Source: CAZPXZ01 sp965221505
GTDB lineage: Bacteria; Pseudomonadota; Alphaproteobacteria; Rhodobacterales; CAZPXZ01
Assembly: GCA_965221505.1 (NCBI GenBank)
Contig: CBDCSI010000002.1
Span: 992,001 to 1,056,000, forward strand
DNA: 64,000 nt
Direction: 5' to 3'
Shown one piece after another: positions 43,578 through 51,859 of this stretch. Position numbers and translations under genes: made by a program. Numbering within the stretch: the stretch's first letter is position 1; each line of letters opens with the position of its first letter. The notes under the pieces are model-generated. The model saw only the letters and a program-made list of their open reading frames with translations. It had not been told where the DNA came from and searched no databases.

Positions 43578-43829
43578 GGGAAACGGTTCCGGAGCGACCC
43601 CAGTTTTCCCTCATCGATCCGTCCCGGCGCCGCTTCTCGGGTCGGCCGATCCGGCGGCGATCACGATCAGAGACTGATCGCACCGACATGACCCGTATGC
43701 CCTCCCTCCGGAAGCATCCCCGACCCCATGTCTTGCGCACCCTCGCAGATCGGAGTGAATTGCCGCCGGGAGTGTACGTCCGACCCGGCGATTGCCCTAC
43801 GGCTTCGATTATGGAAGTCAGGCTCGAAC

Positions 43830-44318
43830 CTACGGTAAGTCAAGACGGTCCTTTCGAAAGCTGATTTCGCTCCTGCTCAATTTCCGAAACTGCGGACTGT
43901 TCCTCTGAATCCTGTCTCGACCACTCGGGATCCATACGTACCGATTGCCCTCACTCGTACGGTCAGTCAGCCTACGAAGCTCGGCGGCGTCCGAGTTCAA
44001 CCAGCCCTTCAGCCATTGCAGCTTCTTCAACACCGTATTGACCTCGTCTGTCCGTGCGGGGTGGAACTCGACCCATAGAGCCTGTTCCCGCGATCGGCCG
44101 CCGGGCGGACGGTATCCCAGCCCGTAATCCCAGCGGTTCGCATGAGCAAACTCTGGCGCTCGAGCGAGCGCCGTGTCGAGATCGATGCTACCGGTCAGGC
44201 GATCAGCGTCCCCACAAGTGATCCTCTTGCGATACGCCTCACGTAGGGCCTCCTTACCGAATCGACAAGAGCCGCTCACGGGAGCCGTTGCAGCCTGCAC
44301 TGCATCACGGAAGTTCAT
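43830..44318 (-). CDS. unknown protein coupled to AAA ATPase (possible effector)
   Basis: A 162-residue protein with no family I can name. It has a basic N-terminal part (LREAYRKRITCGDADRLTGSIDLD), an aromatic segment ANRWDYGLGYRPP, the compact motif ALWVEFHPARTDEV and a basic helix (LKKLQWLKGWL), ending in RYVWIPSGRD and PQFRKL. The spaced acidic, His and Lys residues could belong to a nuclease-like site, but no known catalytic motif is complete. Its ATG (44318) overlaps the ATPase stop (ATGA), so the two act together. Base composition is lower in GC than the surroundings. Confidence 0.65.
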   Translation of the reverse strand: MNFRDAVQAATAPVSGSCRFGKEALREAYRKRITCGDADRLTGSIDLDTALARAPEFAHANRWDYGLGYRPPGGRSREQALWVEFHPARTDEVNTVLKKLQWLKGWLNSDAAELRRLTDRTSEGNRYVWIPSGRDRIQRNSPQFRKLSRSEISFRKDRLDLP

Positions 44319-45469
44319 GAATCCGCTGCTCGGGCGGATACGTCACTGACGATGCGCGAAATTCGACCCGTGAACCCGGTAAGCCCGCCCCATCCTTCCT
44401 CAAACTCGTCCTCGGACCCTGGATCCAGGCCGGAAATGTCGCGAACATGCCCGTCACGGGCGAAAAAATACGTCCCGAACGTGCTTTCGAGCGCCCGCTT
44501 GGCCAACTCCCTGCTTCGACGGTTGGAGGACAGACCCAGTATGCCAATGACATCCCGAGTCTCGGCCCCGTCCTCCTGACACACCTTTAGTGCCCAAACA
44601 ACGTCGAGTACATGCGGAGAGTGGGTCGAAACGCACACACGATACCCGCGCCGCAACAATTCCATGACCAGACAGAGCACCGCTCCGATTCCGTCTGGAT
44701 GAAGTCCGGTCTCTGGCTCCTCAATTACGACCCATTTCAGATCGTCACGGCGAGAAATCCTCGAAGGCGGCATGAGCCAGTAGAGTCCGAGGAGTAGCGG
44801 AACAAACTCCCGCTGACCCGCAGACCAGACGAGATACGGCAACGGACGCCCTTCACCCGACTGCAAGACCAGACGCCGGTGATGCATGGAACTGTCCGTC
44901 CGCAGTTCGAAACGGCCAAATATATTCTCGAAGAGTGGCTTTCGCAGGGACTTCGAGAGCCGCTGAGGCCGCGGAAACACGGCGTCGTTGGCGCCGAATT
45001 CATTCTGCACAATCGTGTGGAGCTTTTGGCTGAAGTCGCGGAGTACGTAAGGGTCGCCGGCCCGATAACCGAGGAACGGATGCGTGATTCCGTCGCGAAG
45101 GCTCAAGACCCGATGAGCCGGAATGTAGAACATGATCTCCGGCGGGGAGAACGTTCGGGGGCGGGTGAGGCTAGCCAATCCGACTGGTTTATTGGTGTCG
45201 TTCCTCAGCAACTCGCTGCCATCCGAACGGATCGCGGCCATTCCTTCTCCGAAGTACAGATCTAGGAACCCGTCCGGACTGTGGCCCCAATTGATGCCGT
45301 GTTGTTTCATGGTCGTGTGGACCGACGGCTTGTCGACGACCAGTTTCAGGAGCTGAAGAAAGATGCTCTTTCCGGTGGCTTGGGGACCGACGAAAACGGT
45401 CAGGTCCCGAAACCGGACGTCCGCCTCCCGGATCGGTCCTACGTTTCTGACCCGAAGTCGATTCAGCAT
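44315..45469 (-). CDS. AAA/ABC-type ATPase of OLD/AAA_21 class
   Basis: A 384-residue ATPase. Walker A GPQATGKS (about 28-35), an ABC-like signature in WSAGQREFVPLLL, Walker B WVVIEEPETGLHPDG and the switch histidine in VCVSTHSPHVLDVV. This is the SMC/OLD-like class common in two-gene defence systems, where the ATPase senses or gates a toxic partner. ATG 45469 follows GGAAGGTACGATCC and opens with MLNRLRVRNVGPIREADVRF. Two lines inside it count 53-55% GC against up to 78% nearby, which suggests acquisition by transfer. Confidence 0.8.
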   Translation of the reverse strand: MLNRLRVRNVGPIREADVRFRDLTVFVGPQATGKSIFLQLLKLVVDKPSVHTTMKQHGINWGHSPDGFLDLYFGEGMAAIRSDGSELLRNDTNKPVGLASLTRPRTFSPPEIMFYIPAHRVLSLRDGITHPFLGYRAGDPYVLRDFSQKLHTIVQNEFGANDAVFPRPQRLSKSLRKPLFENIFGRFELRTDSSMHHRRLVLQSGEGRPLPYLVWSAGQREFVPLLLGLYWLMPPSRISRRDDLKWVVIEEPETGLHPDGIGAVLCLVMELLRRGYRVCVSTHSPHVLDVVWALKVCQEDGAETRDVIGILGLSSNRRSRELAKRALESTFGTYFFARDGHVRDISGLDPGSEDEFEEGWGGLTGFTGRISRIVSDVSARAADS

Positions 45470-45963
45470 GGATCGTACCTTCCGTCGAGTCACCGCGCTC
45501 TGAGACGTTGTACCTGATAGCGTGCCGGGAGTGTGGCCAAGCGTACCGGGACGATCATACCCGTTTCGCAACTGCGGTCGTCGCCGGCTTCGATCCCCGT
45601 TCCTTGTCCTCCCGCGCGCGACCGGACGTTATCTCGCCGATACTGGCGCTCATACTCCCGCGTCGTGTCCTCCCGCGCGCGACCGGACGATCCTCGCTCC
45701 TGGCGAACGGCCGTTTCCCGTATTCCGTTCCGGAGCCGGCCGGCGATCGCTCTCCCCGTTCTCGGCACGCGAAGGAATGTCGGCTGTCGAGACCTCCGCC
45801 GGTTCCGCAAGCGTGACGCCCCGATCCGTCGCGAACCGGGTGGAGAACGGTCTTGCCGCTAAGCGCGAAATGGCCTGCGGCGGCGATTCCCGCTATAGCT
45901 CGATCGAGAGAATCGACGATTCGCGACGATTCCGCAGGCACCGTTCAGAGCGCGGAGGTTCCC
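45470..45963. other. 494-bp intergenic region with direct repeats
   Basis: No gene recognised. It separates the low-GC ATPase unit from a TRASH-like gene and contains two exact 24-bp direct repeats (45605-45628 and 45666-45689). Confidence 0.5.
45605..45689. repeat. two exact 24-bp direct repeats, 37 bp apart
   Basis: The sequence TGTCCTCCCGCGCGCGACCG plus GACG occurs at 45605-45628 and again at 45666-45689. Only two copies exist and no cas genes are near, so it is not a CRISPR array. It could be a recombination scar or a regulator site at the edge of the low-GC unit. Confidence 0.75.
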
Positions 45964-46173
45964 ATGGCCGGCCTCGACATCCGGGATTGCATCAACGACA
46001 CCTGCCCCTGGTCCGGAAAGCCCGTGCAGCCGGACTCCCTGTTCGCCTTCGACGGCCGGACCGTCGGCTTCTGCAACCCGGGCTGCCGGGACAAGTTCGA
46101 GCGTGCGATTCGCCATTTCGAAGCCGCCAAAGACCGCAGCGACCGCGGCAGGAGCGACGACGACGCGGAATAG
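45964..46173 (+). CDS. small TRASH/YHS-like zinc-binding protein
   Basis: A 69-residue protein: CINDTCPWSGKPVQPDSLFA, then FDGRTVGFCNPGCRDKFERA. The C-x4-C ... C-x3-C pattern with the F-C-N-P-G-C turn is that of TRASH/YHS metal-binding domains. Similar proteins are sometimes labelled glutathione S-transferase in databases, which their size rules out. ATG 45964 follows GCGGAGGTTCCC. It may bind or sense zinc or copper; no metal-transport gene is adjacent. Confidence 0.7.
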   Translation: MAGLDIRDCINDTCPWSGKPVQPDSLFAFDGRTVGFCNPGCRDKFERAIRHFEAAKDRSDRGRSDDDAE

Positions 46174-46388
46174 GGTCGCGCTGCCCGAGAGGGCGGCGAA
46201 TGCCGGCCCGACTTCCGGGAAGACCCGTTCCGGGCGAACCGAACCGCCGGCCTGCCGGTTCCGGCGACAGTCTGTCGTGCAGTCCGGGCGCCGGCCGTCC
46301 GGGAACGCGTTCGGGTACTACTCCGAGGTTGCAATTCCGTCCGCGTCCGGCAGTATGAACCCCGGTTCCGGCGTCCGGGGAGGTTCGA

Positions 46389-46985
46389 ATGGGAGCGAGA
46401 GGCACGATTCCCGCACGGAGCGGCAAGGCGGTGCGAATCCCGAAGGGCGGAGCGATTCGAATCGTCAACACGCATGGCGAGCAGGTCGTCGACACCTGGG
46501 CCTTCCGTGACGGCGACCTGAGCGAATTCATGGCCATGGACGCCACCCGAGCCTATAACCGGCGCCTGTCGCCGATCGTCGGAGACGCGCTGGTCACCAA
46601 TCGCCGCCGGCCGATCCTGACGCTGGAGGAAGACACCTCGCCGGGCCGTCACGACACCCTGATGGCCGCCTGCGACCGCTGGCGCTACGGCCTGCTCGGC
46701 GTGGAGGGCTACCACGACAATTGCGCCGACAATCTCAGCCACGCGCTCGGCGAGCTGGGCCTGCTGGAGACCCATACGCCGTCGCCGCTCAACGTCTTCA
46801 TGAACATTCCGTGGGACGTGGACGGCGCGCTGGACTGGGGCGAGCCGCTGAGCCGGCCGGGCGACTCGATCACCTTGCGGGCGGAACTCGACTGCATCGT
46901 CGCCATGTCCGCCTGCCCGCAGGACATCCTGCCCATCAACGGCAAGACCGGAAACCCGACGGAAGCGCATTTCGAGATACTGTAG
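46389..46985 (+). CDS. DUF1989 (urea carboxylase-associated type) protein
   Basis: A 198-residue protein of the DUF1989 family. IPARSGKAVRIPKGGAIRIVNTHGEQVVDTWAF is the conserved start; DNCADNL and NVFMNIPWDVDGALDWGEP are the family core; DCIVAMSACPQDILPINGK is the closing motif with the cysteine. Members occur beside urea carboxylase or aminomethyltransferase genes; the biochemical role is unsettled. It is 93 bp upstream of a LigM-like gene and may be its partner. Confidence 0.8.
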   Translation: MGARGTIPARSGKAVRIPKGGAIRIVNTHGEQVVDTWAFRDGDLSEFMAMDATRAYNRRLSPIVGDALVTNRRRPILTLEEDTSPGRHDTLMAACDRWRYGLLGVEGYHDNCADNLSHALGELGLLETHTPSPLNVFMNIPWDVDGALDWGEPLSRPGDSITLRAELDCIVAMSACPQDILPINGKTGNPTEAHFEIL

Positions 46986-47078
46986 CGAGGCGAGGGACGC
47001 GCCTGGCCGCCGGATTTCGGGGCGCGCCTCCAGCCGAACCCGAAGCGGCCGGGACAGACAGCAGAAAGGAAACGCCGG

Positions 47079-48443
47079 ATGGCCATCCAGTCGCTCGAGG
47101 ACAAGATCCGGTCGGTCGGCAACCCGGTCGACATGCTGCGGAACGCGTCCGCCGGCCCGTATCAGTTTCCGATCCGGTCCGAGTTCTCCAACTGGCGCGA
47201 CGAACAGGAAGCCTGGCGCAACACGGCTGTGCTCTTCGACCAGTCCTTCCACATGACCGACCTCTACGTCGAGGGGCCGGACACGCGCAAACTGGTCGAA
47301 AGCCTCACGGTGAACTCGACCGCCCGCTGGCAGCGGGACATGGCCAAGCAGTTCGTCGCCTGCTCCCCGTCCGGCCATCTCGTCGGCGACGCGATTCTCT
47401 TCGTCCTCGAGGAAGACAAGGTCAACGTCGTCAACAAGCCCATCACGCGCAACTGGGTGACGTATCACGCCGAGACCGGCGGCTACGACGTCGAGTTGAC
47501 CGCCGACGACCGGGTTCTCGACAACCGGAGCCGCCGCCTGACCTACCGCTTCGAGGTTCAGGGGCCGAACGCCTGGCGCATCCTCGAAAAGGTCAACGGC
47601 GGACCGATCGAGGGATTCCGGTTCTTCGGCATGGGCGAGATCGACGTGGCGGGCAGAAAGGTGCGCGCGCTCCGGCACGGAATGGCGGGCGAGGCCGGAC
47701 TGGAGCTGTTCGGACCGTTCGACGACCACGACCGGATCCGGGACGCGATCCTGGAGGCAGGCGAGGAATTCGGCCTGCTCGCGGCCGGCTCCCGGACCTA
47801 TTCCACCGTGGCGCACGAGAGCGGCTGGTTCCCGTCGCCGATGCCGGCGATCTACTCCGGCGAAGAACTGAAACCCTACCGGGAATGGCTTCCGGCGGAC
47901 AGTTTCGAGGCGTGCCTGTCCCTGGGCGGCAGCCTCGTCAGCGAAGACGTCGAGGACTACTACCTGACGCCCTTCGACCTCGGCTACGGACATATCGTCA
48001 AGTTCGATCACGACTATATCGGTCGCGAGGCCCTCGAAGCCATGCGCGACCGCCCGCACCGGCGGAAGATGACCCTGCGCTGGAACAAGGACGACGTAAT
48101 TCGCGTGTTCGCGAGCCTGTTCGAGGAGGGCGACCGCTACAAGTACATGGACATCCCGGCGTCGCACTACGCCACCCTGCCCTACGACCTGGTGACCCTA
48201 AACGGCGCCCCGGCCGGCATCTCGCACTACCCGATCTACTCCTCCAACGTCCGGAGCTGGATCTCGCTCGCGCTCCTGGACGAGAGCGCTGCGACGCCGG
48301 GAGCCGAAGTCTCGGTACTCTGGGGCGAACCGGACGGGGGCACGGCCAAGCCGACAGTCGAGAGGCACGTGCAGACCGAAATGCGCGCGACCGTCGAGCC
48401 CTGCCCGATTTCCGTGGCCGCCCGGTCGACCTACAAGCGGTAG
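47079..48443 (+). CDS. ligM: LigM-like tetrahydrofolate-dependent O-demethylase (GcvT fold)
   Basis: A 454-residue GcvT-fold aminomethyltransferase relative. From memory it follows LigM of Sphingobium (vanillate/3-O-methylgallate O-demethylase, about 470 residues) along its length: GNPVDMLRNASAGPYQFPI, FSNWRDEQEAWRNTAVLFDQSFHM, HGMAGEAGLELFGP, FVKFDHDYIGREALEA-type text and VSVLWGEPDGGTAKPTVERH. LigM moves a methyl group from an aromatic methoxy group to tetrahydrofolate. Its product gallate or protocatechuate would feed the galBCD genes 18 kb away. A demethylase for another methyl donor (DMSP- or betaine-like) is the alternative. ATG 47079 follows AAAGGAAACGCCGG. Confidence 0.7.
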   Translation: MAIQSLEDKIRSVGNPVDMLRNASAGPYQFPIRSEFSNWRDEQEAWRNTAVLFDQSFHMTDLYVEGPDTRKLVESLTVNSTARWQRDMAKQFVACSPSGHLVGDAILFVLEEDKVNVVNKPITRNWVTYHAETGGYDVELTADDRVLDNRSRRLTYRFEVQGPNAWRILEKVNGGPIEGFRFFGMGEIDVAGRKVRALRHGMAGEAGLELFGPFDDHDRIRDAILEAGEEFGLLAAGSRTYSTVAHESGWFPSPMPAIYSGEELKPYREWLPADSFEACLSLGGSLVSEDVEDYYLTPFDLGYGHIVKFDHDYIGREALEAMRDRPHRRKMTLRWNKDDVIRVFASLFEEGDRYKYMDIPASHYATLPYDLVTLNGAPAGISHYPIYSSNVRSWISLALLDESAATPGAEVSVLWGEPDGGTAKPTVERHVQTEMRATVEPCPISVAARSTYKR

Positions 48444-48504
48444 GCCGGTCGAGCGCGCCGGAGGCTCGTTTCGGGGAGAAGACGAAAGGGAGGGCACGAA
48501 ACTC

Positions 48505-49377
48505 ATGGCGATGACCGTAGAGCCGCTGGCCGAGACCTTCGGCGTGCGGATATCCGGAGTCGACGTCCGGCGCCTGACGGAGGCGGAACGGGACCGCCTC
48601 GTCGACGCCGCCAACACGAGCGGCGTCGTCCACGTACCGGACCAGAGTCTGACCGACGAGGAGCAAATCGCCTTTACCGAAACGTTCGGCCCGCTTCGCC
48701 TGCTCCGGGTCAACAAGGCGCGCGCCTCGAAGCGTCCGCCCGGCATCGTCGAGATCTCCAACGTCGATGCGGACGGCAACCTGATCCCGCCCGACTCCGA
48801 CGTCCTTCGCTTCTCGAAGGGAAACCGCCTCTGGCACTCCGACTACTCCTACACCGCCGAACATGCGGCGCAGTCGGTCCTCTACGCCGAAGAAGCGGCC
48901 GAGAGCGGGGGAGAGACGGAATTCGCCGACATGGCAGCGGCGCATGACGCCCTGCCGCCCGAGGAACAGCGGCGGCTTGCGACGATGACCGCCACCCATG
49001 ACCGGTTCCACTCCCGGATCAAGTCCGGCTTCACCGATTTCACGGCCGAGGACTACGCCCGCACGCCGCCGGCGAAACACCCGCTGGTCAGCGTGCACCC
49101 GGTGACCGGGCGCCGCTCGCTGCTGATCGGCAGCCACGTGAGCGCGATCGACGGAATGAGCGAACCGGAGACCGAATCCCTCGTCGCGGAGCTACTGGCG
49201 CACGCCACGCAACCCCGCTTCGTCTACCGGCACCGCTGGTCCCCCGGCGACGTGATCGTCTGGGACAACCGGTCGACGCTCCATCGGGGCCGGCCGGCCG
49301 ATCCCTCCGAGCGCCGGGTGATGCGACGGACGGCGGCGCATAACGCACCCCAGGCCGCAACGGCCGCCGCCCACTGA
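48505..49377 (+). CDS. TauD/TfdA-family Fe(II)/2-oxoglutarate dioxygenase
   Basis: A 290-residue dioxygenase. Iron ligands are readable: His and Asp in LWHSDYSY (111, 113) and the distal His in STLHRGRP (about 260), with the 2-oxoglutarate arginine likely in RRVMRRTAAHN. TfdA relatives hydroxylate next to an ether or sulfonate group and so can remove aryl-ether side chains. Between LigM and a VanA-like Rieske enzyme, an ether-cleaving or demethylating role is attractive but unproven. The ribosome site AAAGGGAGGGC precedes ATG 48505 by 12 bases. Confidence 0.82.
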   Translation: MAMTVEPLAETFGVRISGVDVRRLTEAERDRLVDAANTSGVVHVPDQSLTDEEQIAFTETFGPLRLLRVNKARASKRPPGIVEISNVDADGNLIPPDSDVLRFSKGNRLWHSDYSYTAEHAAQSVLYAEEAAESGGETEFADMAAAHDALPPEEQRRLATMTATHDRFHSRIKSGFTDFTAEDYARTPPAKHPLVSVHPVTGRRSLLIGSHVSAIDGMSEPETESLVAELLAHATQPRFVYRHRWSPGDVIVWDNRSTLHRGRPADPSERRVMRRTAAHNAPQAATAAAH

Positions 49378-49391
49378 CGACGGAGCCCAGG

Positions 49392-50459
49392 ATGGCAATC
49401 CACAAACCCTTCGAGTACCAACGAAACGCCTGGTACGCGGCCGCCGAGGCTGCGGAGATCACGGACACGCCGATGCGTCGGCTGCTGTTGAACGAACCGG
49501 TCGTCCTGTTTCGCATCGAAGGGGGAGACGCGGTGGCGCTGGAAGACCGCTGCTGCCACCGGCTCTCCCCCCTGAGCCCGGGACAGGTGCTCGGCGACAC
49601 GATCGAGTGCCCCTATCACGGATTGCGCTTCGACCGGAACGGAGCCTGCGTGTTCGTCCCCGGACAGGACCGGATTCCGCCGCGCGCACGGGTCCGGGCG
49701 TATCCGCTCGTCATGCGCTACGGCCTCGCTTGGATCTGGATGGGCGAGCCCGACCTGGCCGATCCCGCCCGAATCCCCGACTGGCGCTGGGCCGAGGACG
49801 ACGAGTGGACGTCCGTCTCCGGCGCCTTCCGCATCGAGTGCAACTACCTCCTGTCCGTCGACAACCTGATGGACCTGAGTCACATCGGCTACGTGCACAA
49901 GACGACCATCGGATCCGCGAGCGACGGCGAGGCTGCGGAGGTGGACACGCTGGCCGACCGGACGCGGGTGACGGTCCGGCGCTGGGTCGCCAACCAGCCC
50001 CCCTCGCCCACCTACCGCAAGAAGCTCGGCTCCAGCGATCCGGTCGATCGCTGGCAGCTCGTCGAGTTCCAGCCGCCCTGCTACGTGCGGACCTTCAAGG
50101 GCCTCGGACGCAATGTCCGCGGCACCGCCGGATACGACTTCACGTCGGCCGAATCCGACCCGCCCGAGGGCGCGCTGGCCGTCAGCCGCGGCAACACCTG
50201 CGTCACTCCGGAGACGGACCGCAGCTGCCACTACTTCACCGTGCACTGCCATCATCGGCTGACCGACAAGGCGGCGCTGGACATGATCTGGCAGCAGACC
50301 GTGGAGACCCTGGAGCAGGACATCGAGATCCTGAAACTGACCCAAGAGAACATGGAAACCGACCCGGACGCCCGGATGGTGTTCATCCATGTGGACGAGG
50401 GCGTCGAGAAAGCGCGCCAACTCGCCCGTCTCGCCGCACGGGACGAGGCGAAAGCGTAG
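49392..50459 (+). CDS. Rieske aromatic oxygenase, VanA-like
   Basis: A 355-residue Rieske non-haem iron oxygenase. The [2Fe-2S] ligands are C54-x-H56 and C73-x2-H76 in ECPYHGLRF; the mononuclear iron site is in NLMDLSHIGYVHKT with the conserved Asp and two His. Length and the start (YQRNAWYAAAEAAEI) match vanillate O-demethylase oxygenase components. It removes a methyl group as formaldehyde or hydroxylates an aromatic; a reductase partner (VanB) is not in the window. It starts 14 bp after the TauD gene. Confidence 0.82.
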   Translation: MAIHKPFEYQRNAWYAAAEAAEITDTPMRRLLLNEPVVLFRIEGGDAVALEDRCCHRLSPLSPGQVLGDTIECPYHGLRFDRNGACVFVPGQDRIPPRARVRAYPLVMRYGLAWIWMGEPDLADPARIPDWRWAEDDEWTSVSGAFRIECNYLLSVDNLMDLSHIGYVHKTTIGSASDGEAAEVDTLADRTRVTVRRWVANQPPSPTYRKKLGSSDPVDRWQLVEFQPPCYVRTFKGLGRNVRGTAGYDFTSAESDPPEGALAVSRGNTCVTPETDRSCHYFTVHCHHRLTDKAALDMIWQQTVETLEQDIEILKLTQENMETDPDARMVFIHVDEGVEKARQLARLAARDEAKA

Positions 50460-50618
50460 GCGCATCCGCTTCGGCGACGTCGCGACGCGCCGTAGCGATA
50501 CGTCCATTCGGGTCGGGCCGGCGCGCGCGCCGACCCGCAGGTTCGCTTCCCGACCGGGTTCGAACGACGTGCGGTCAGGCGAAGGGAGCGGGCCGGAACG
50601 CCGGCCCGCCAGAGACTC

Positions 50619-51698
50619 CTACTGTTCGCCGAGCGCGATGTAGTTCTGGAAGAACTCGGTGATCTCTTCCGACACCGTCGCCACCCCCTGTTGCGATAGC
50701 AGCGCGTCCTCGTAGGAGAGGAAGTTCACCGGCTTTCCGAAGGCTTTCTCGTGCGCGGCGACGAACTCGGGGTCGTTCGGAAGCGCTTCCCAGCCGGCCC
50801 GGAGCGCCGCCAGCGCCTCGTCGGGGGAGCCCTCGGGAAGCCACATCGAGAGGCCCATGTTGGAGAGCTGCTGCAGCACCTTGTACGCTTCCCAGTGTTC
50901 GCCCGAAGGCGGAGCGCCATGCATCGCCTCGTGCAACTCGTCGAGGCGCGGGACGCCCAGATCCGCCAGCACCGGCGCCGGCACCGGATTGCCGTCGGCG
51001 TCGAAGCTCGGATAGTGCACCCAGAGCATGCCGGGGCCGTTGTCGACGAAGGCCTCCTTGGCGCCGGACGCGTAGGTTCCGTAGTTGGACCCGATCACGG
51101 TCACCTCGCCCGACAGGAAGGCCGGCAATTGCTTGGCCTGCCCGCGGTAGCCGGGAACGTAATGGTAGTCGACGCCGAGGATGTCGAACCCGAGCCGCTG
51201 ACGCAGGTCCAGCGTCGAGGACGGGCTGAGGCCCGCGACCACGATGGGCGCGTCCGCCTGTCCGATCTTGGTCCGGTCCCCGTCGGGAACCACGGCCTCC
51301 GAAATGATGGCGGTGTCGATCGCGCTCTCGCCGCCGACCAGCCGCATCTTCGAGTAGTCGAACCGCACGCCTTCCCGGCGGGTCAGCTGGGCGATGGACA
51401 GCCACGGCGCGCAGAGCACCTCCGAACCGTCGTTCGGCGCTTCGTTCGAGGCGTAGTTGTTGGCCTTCAGCCCGCCGGCGCCGTCCATGTTGTTGATGAT
51501 GATGTCGGGCTGACCCGGCACCAGGCGCGCGAGATGCGGCACCACGACGCGGAAAAACGCGTCCGTCCCGCCGCCCGGCGCATAGGGCACGATGCAGGTG
51601 ATCGTCTTGCCCTCGTAGAATTCCTCCGCCGCGGCGACTCCCGCCGCCGTCGTCGCCGCCGCGACGACCGAGATTGCCGCGGCTCGCAAGATGTTCAT
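50619..51698 (-). CDS. tripartite tricarboxylate transporter binding protein (TctC-like)
   Basis: A 359-residue periplasmic binding protein. Residues 1-24 are a Sec signal peptide (NILRAAAISVVAAATTAAGVAAA), followed by GKTITCIVPYAPGGGTDAFFRVVVPHL, the TctC/Bug hallmark, and IIINNMDGAGG. TctC proteins capture carboxylates such as citrate or aromatic acids. It lies downstream of the membrane component with two stem-loops in between. This copy is longer than most Bug proteins (about 300) owing to extended C-terminal helices. Confidence 0.82.
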   Translation of the reverse strand: MNILRAAAISVVAAATTAAGVAAAEEFYEGKTITCIVPYAPGGGTDAFFRVVVPHLARLVPGQPDIIINNMDGAGGLKANNYASNEAPNDGSEVLCAPWLSIAQLTRREGVRFDYSKMRLVGGESAIDTAIISEAVVPDGDRTKIGQADAPIVVAGLSPSSTLDLRQRLGFDILGVDYHYVPGYRGQAKQLPAFLSGEVTVIGSNYGTYASGAKEAFVDNGPGMLWVHYPSFDADGNPVPAPVLADLGVPRLDELHEAMHGAPPSGEHWEAYKVLQQLSNMGLSMWLPEGSPDEALAALRAGWEALPNDPEFVAAHEKAFGKPVNFLSYEDALLSQQGVATVSEEITEFFQNYIALGEQ

Positions 51699-51726
51699 TC
51701 CCTGTCCTCCTTCCCGGTTGAGATTC

Positions 51727-51776
51727 GCGACGAGGCCCGAAGCCTCGCGCTCCGTTCGGATGGCCGCCCGGCCATC
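51727..51776 (-). promoter_or_regulatory. two stem-loops between TctAB and TctC genes
   Basis: GCG-A-CGAGGC (51727-51736) pairs with GCCTCGCGC (51742-51750), leaving one bulged A; GATGGCC (51759-51765) pairs with GGCCATC (51770-51776) around GCCC. They lie in the 161-bp gap of the operon, so they may set the ratio of membrane to binding component. Confidence 0.5.
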
Positions 51777-51859
51777 GACGTTTGGTATCGGGTTACCGAA
51801 TCGCGCCCTCGGCGGCAACCGAATCGACCGCGTTCCGGGCCCGATCCGGCGACCGTCTC

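Noticed and set aside
43790..43850. tRNA-like segment on the minus strand (GGTTCGAGCC)
   Set aside because: Only three base pairs of a T-arm can form and no acceptor, D or anticodon stems fit.
45605..45689. CRISPR array
   Set aside because: Only two repeats, one spacer-like gap, and no cas genes.
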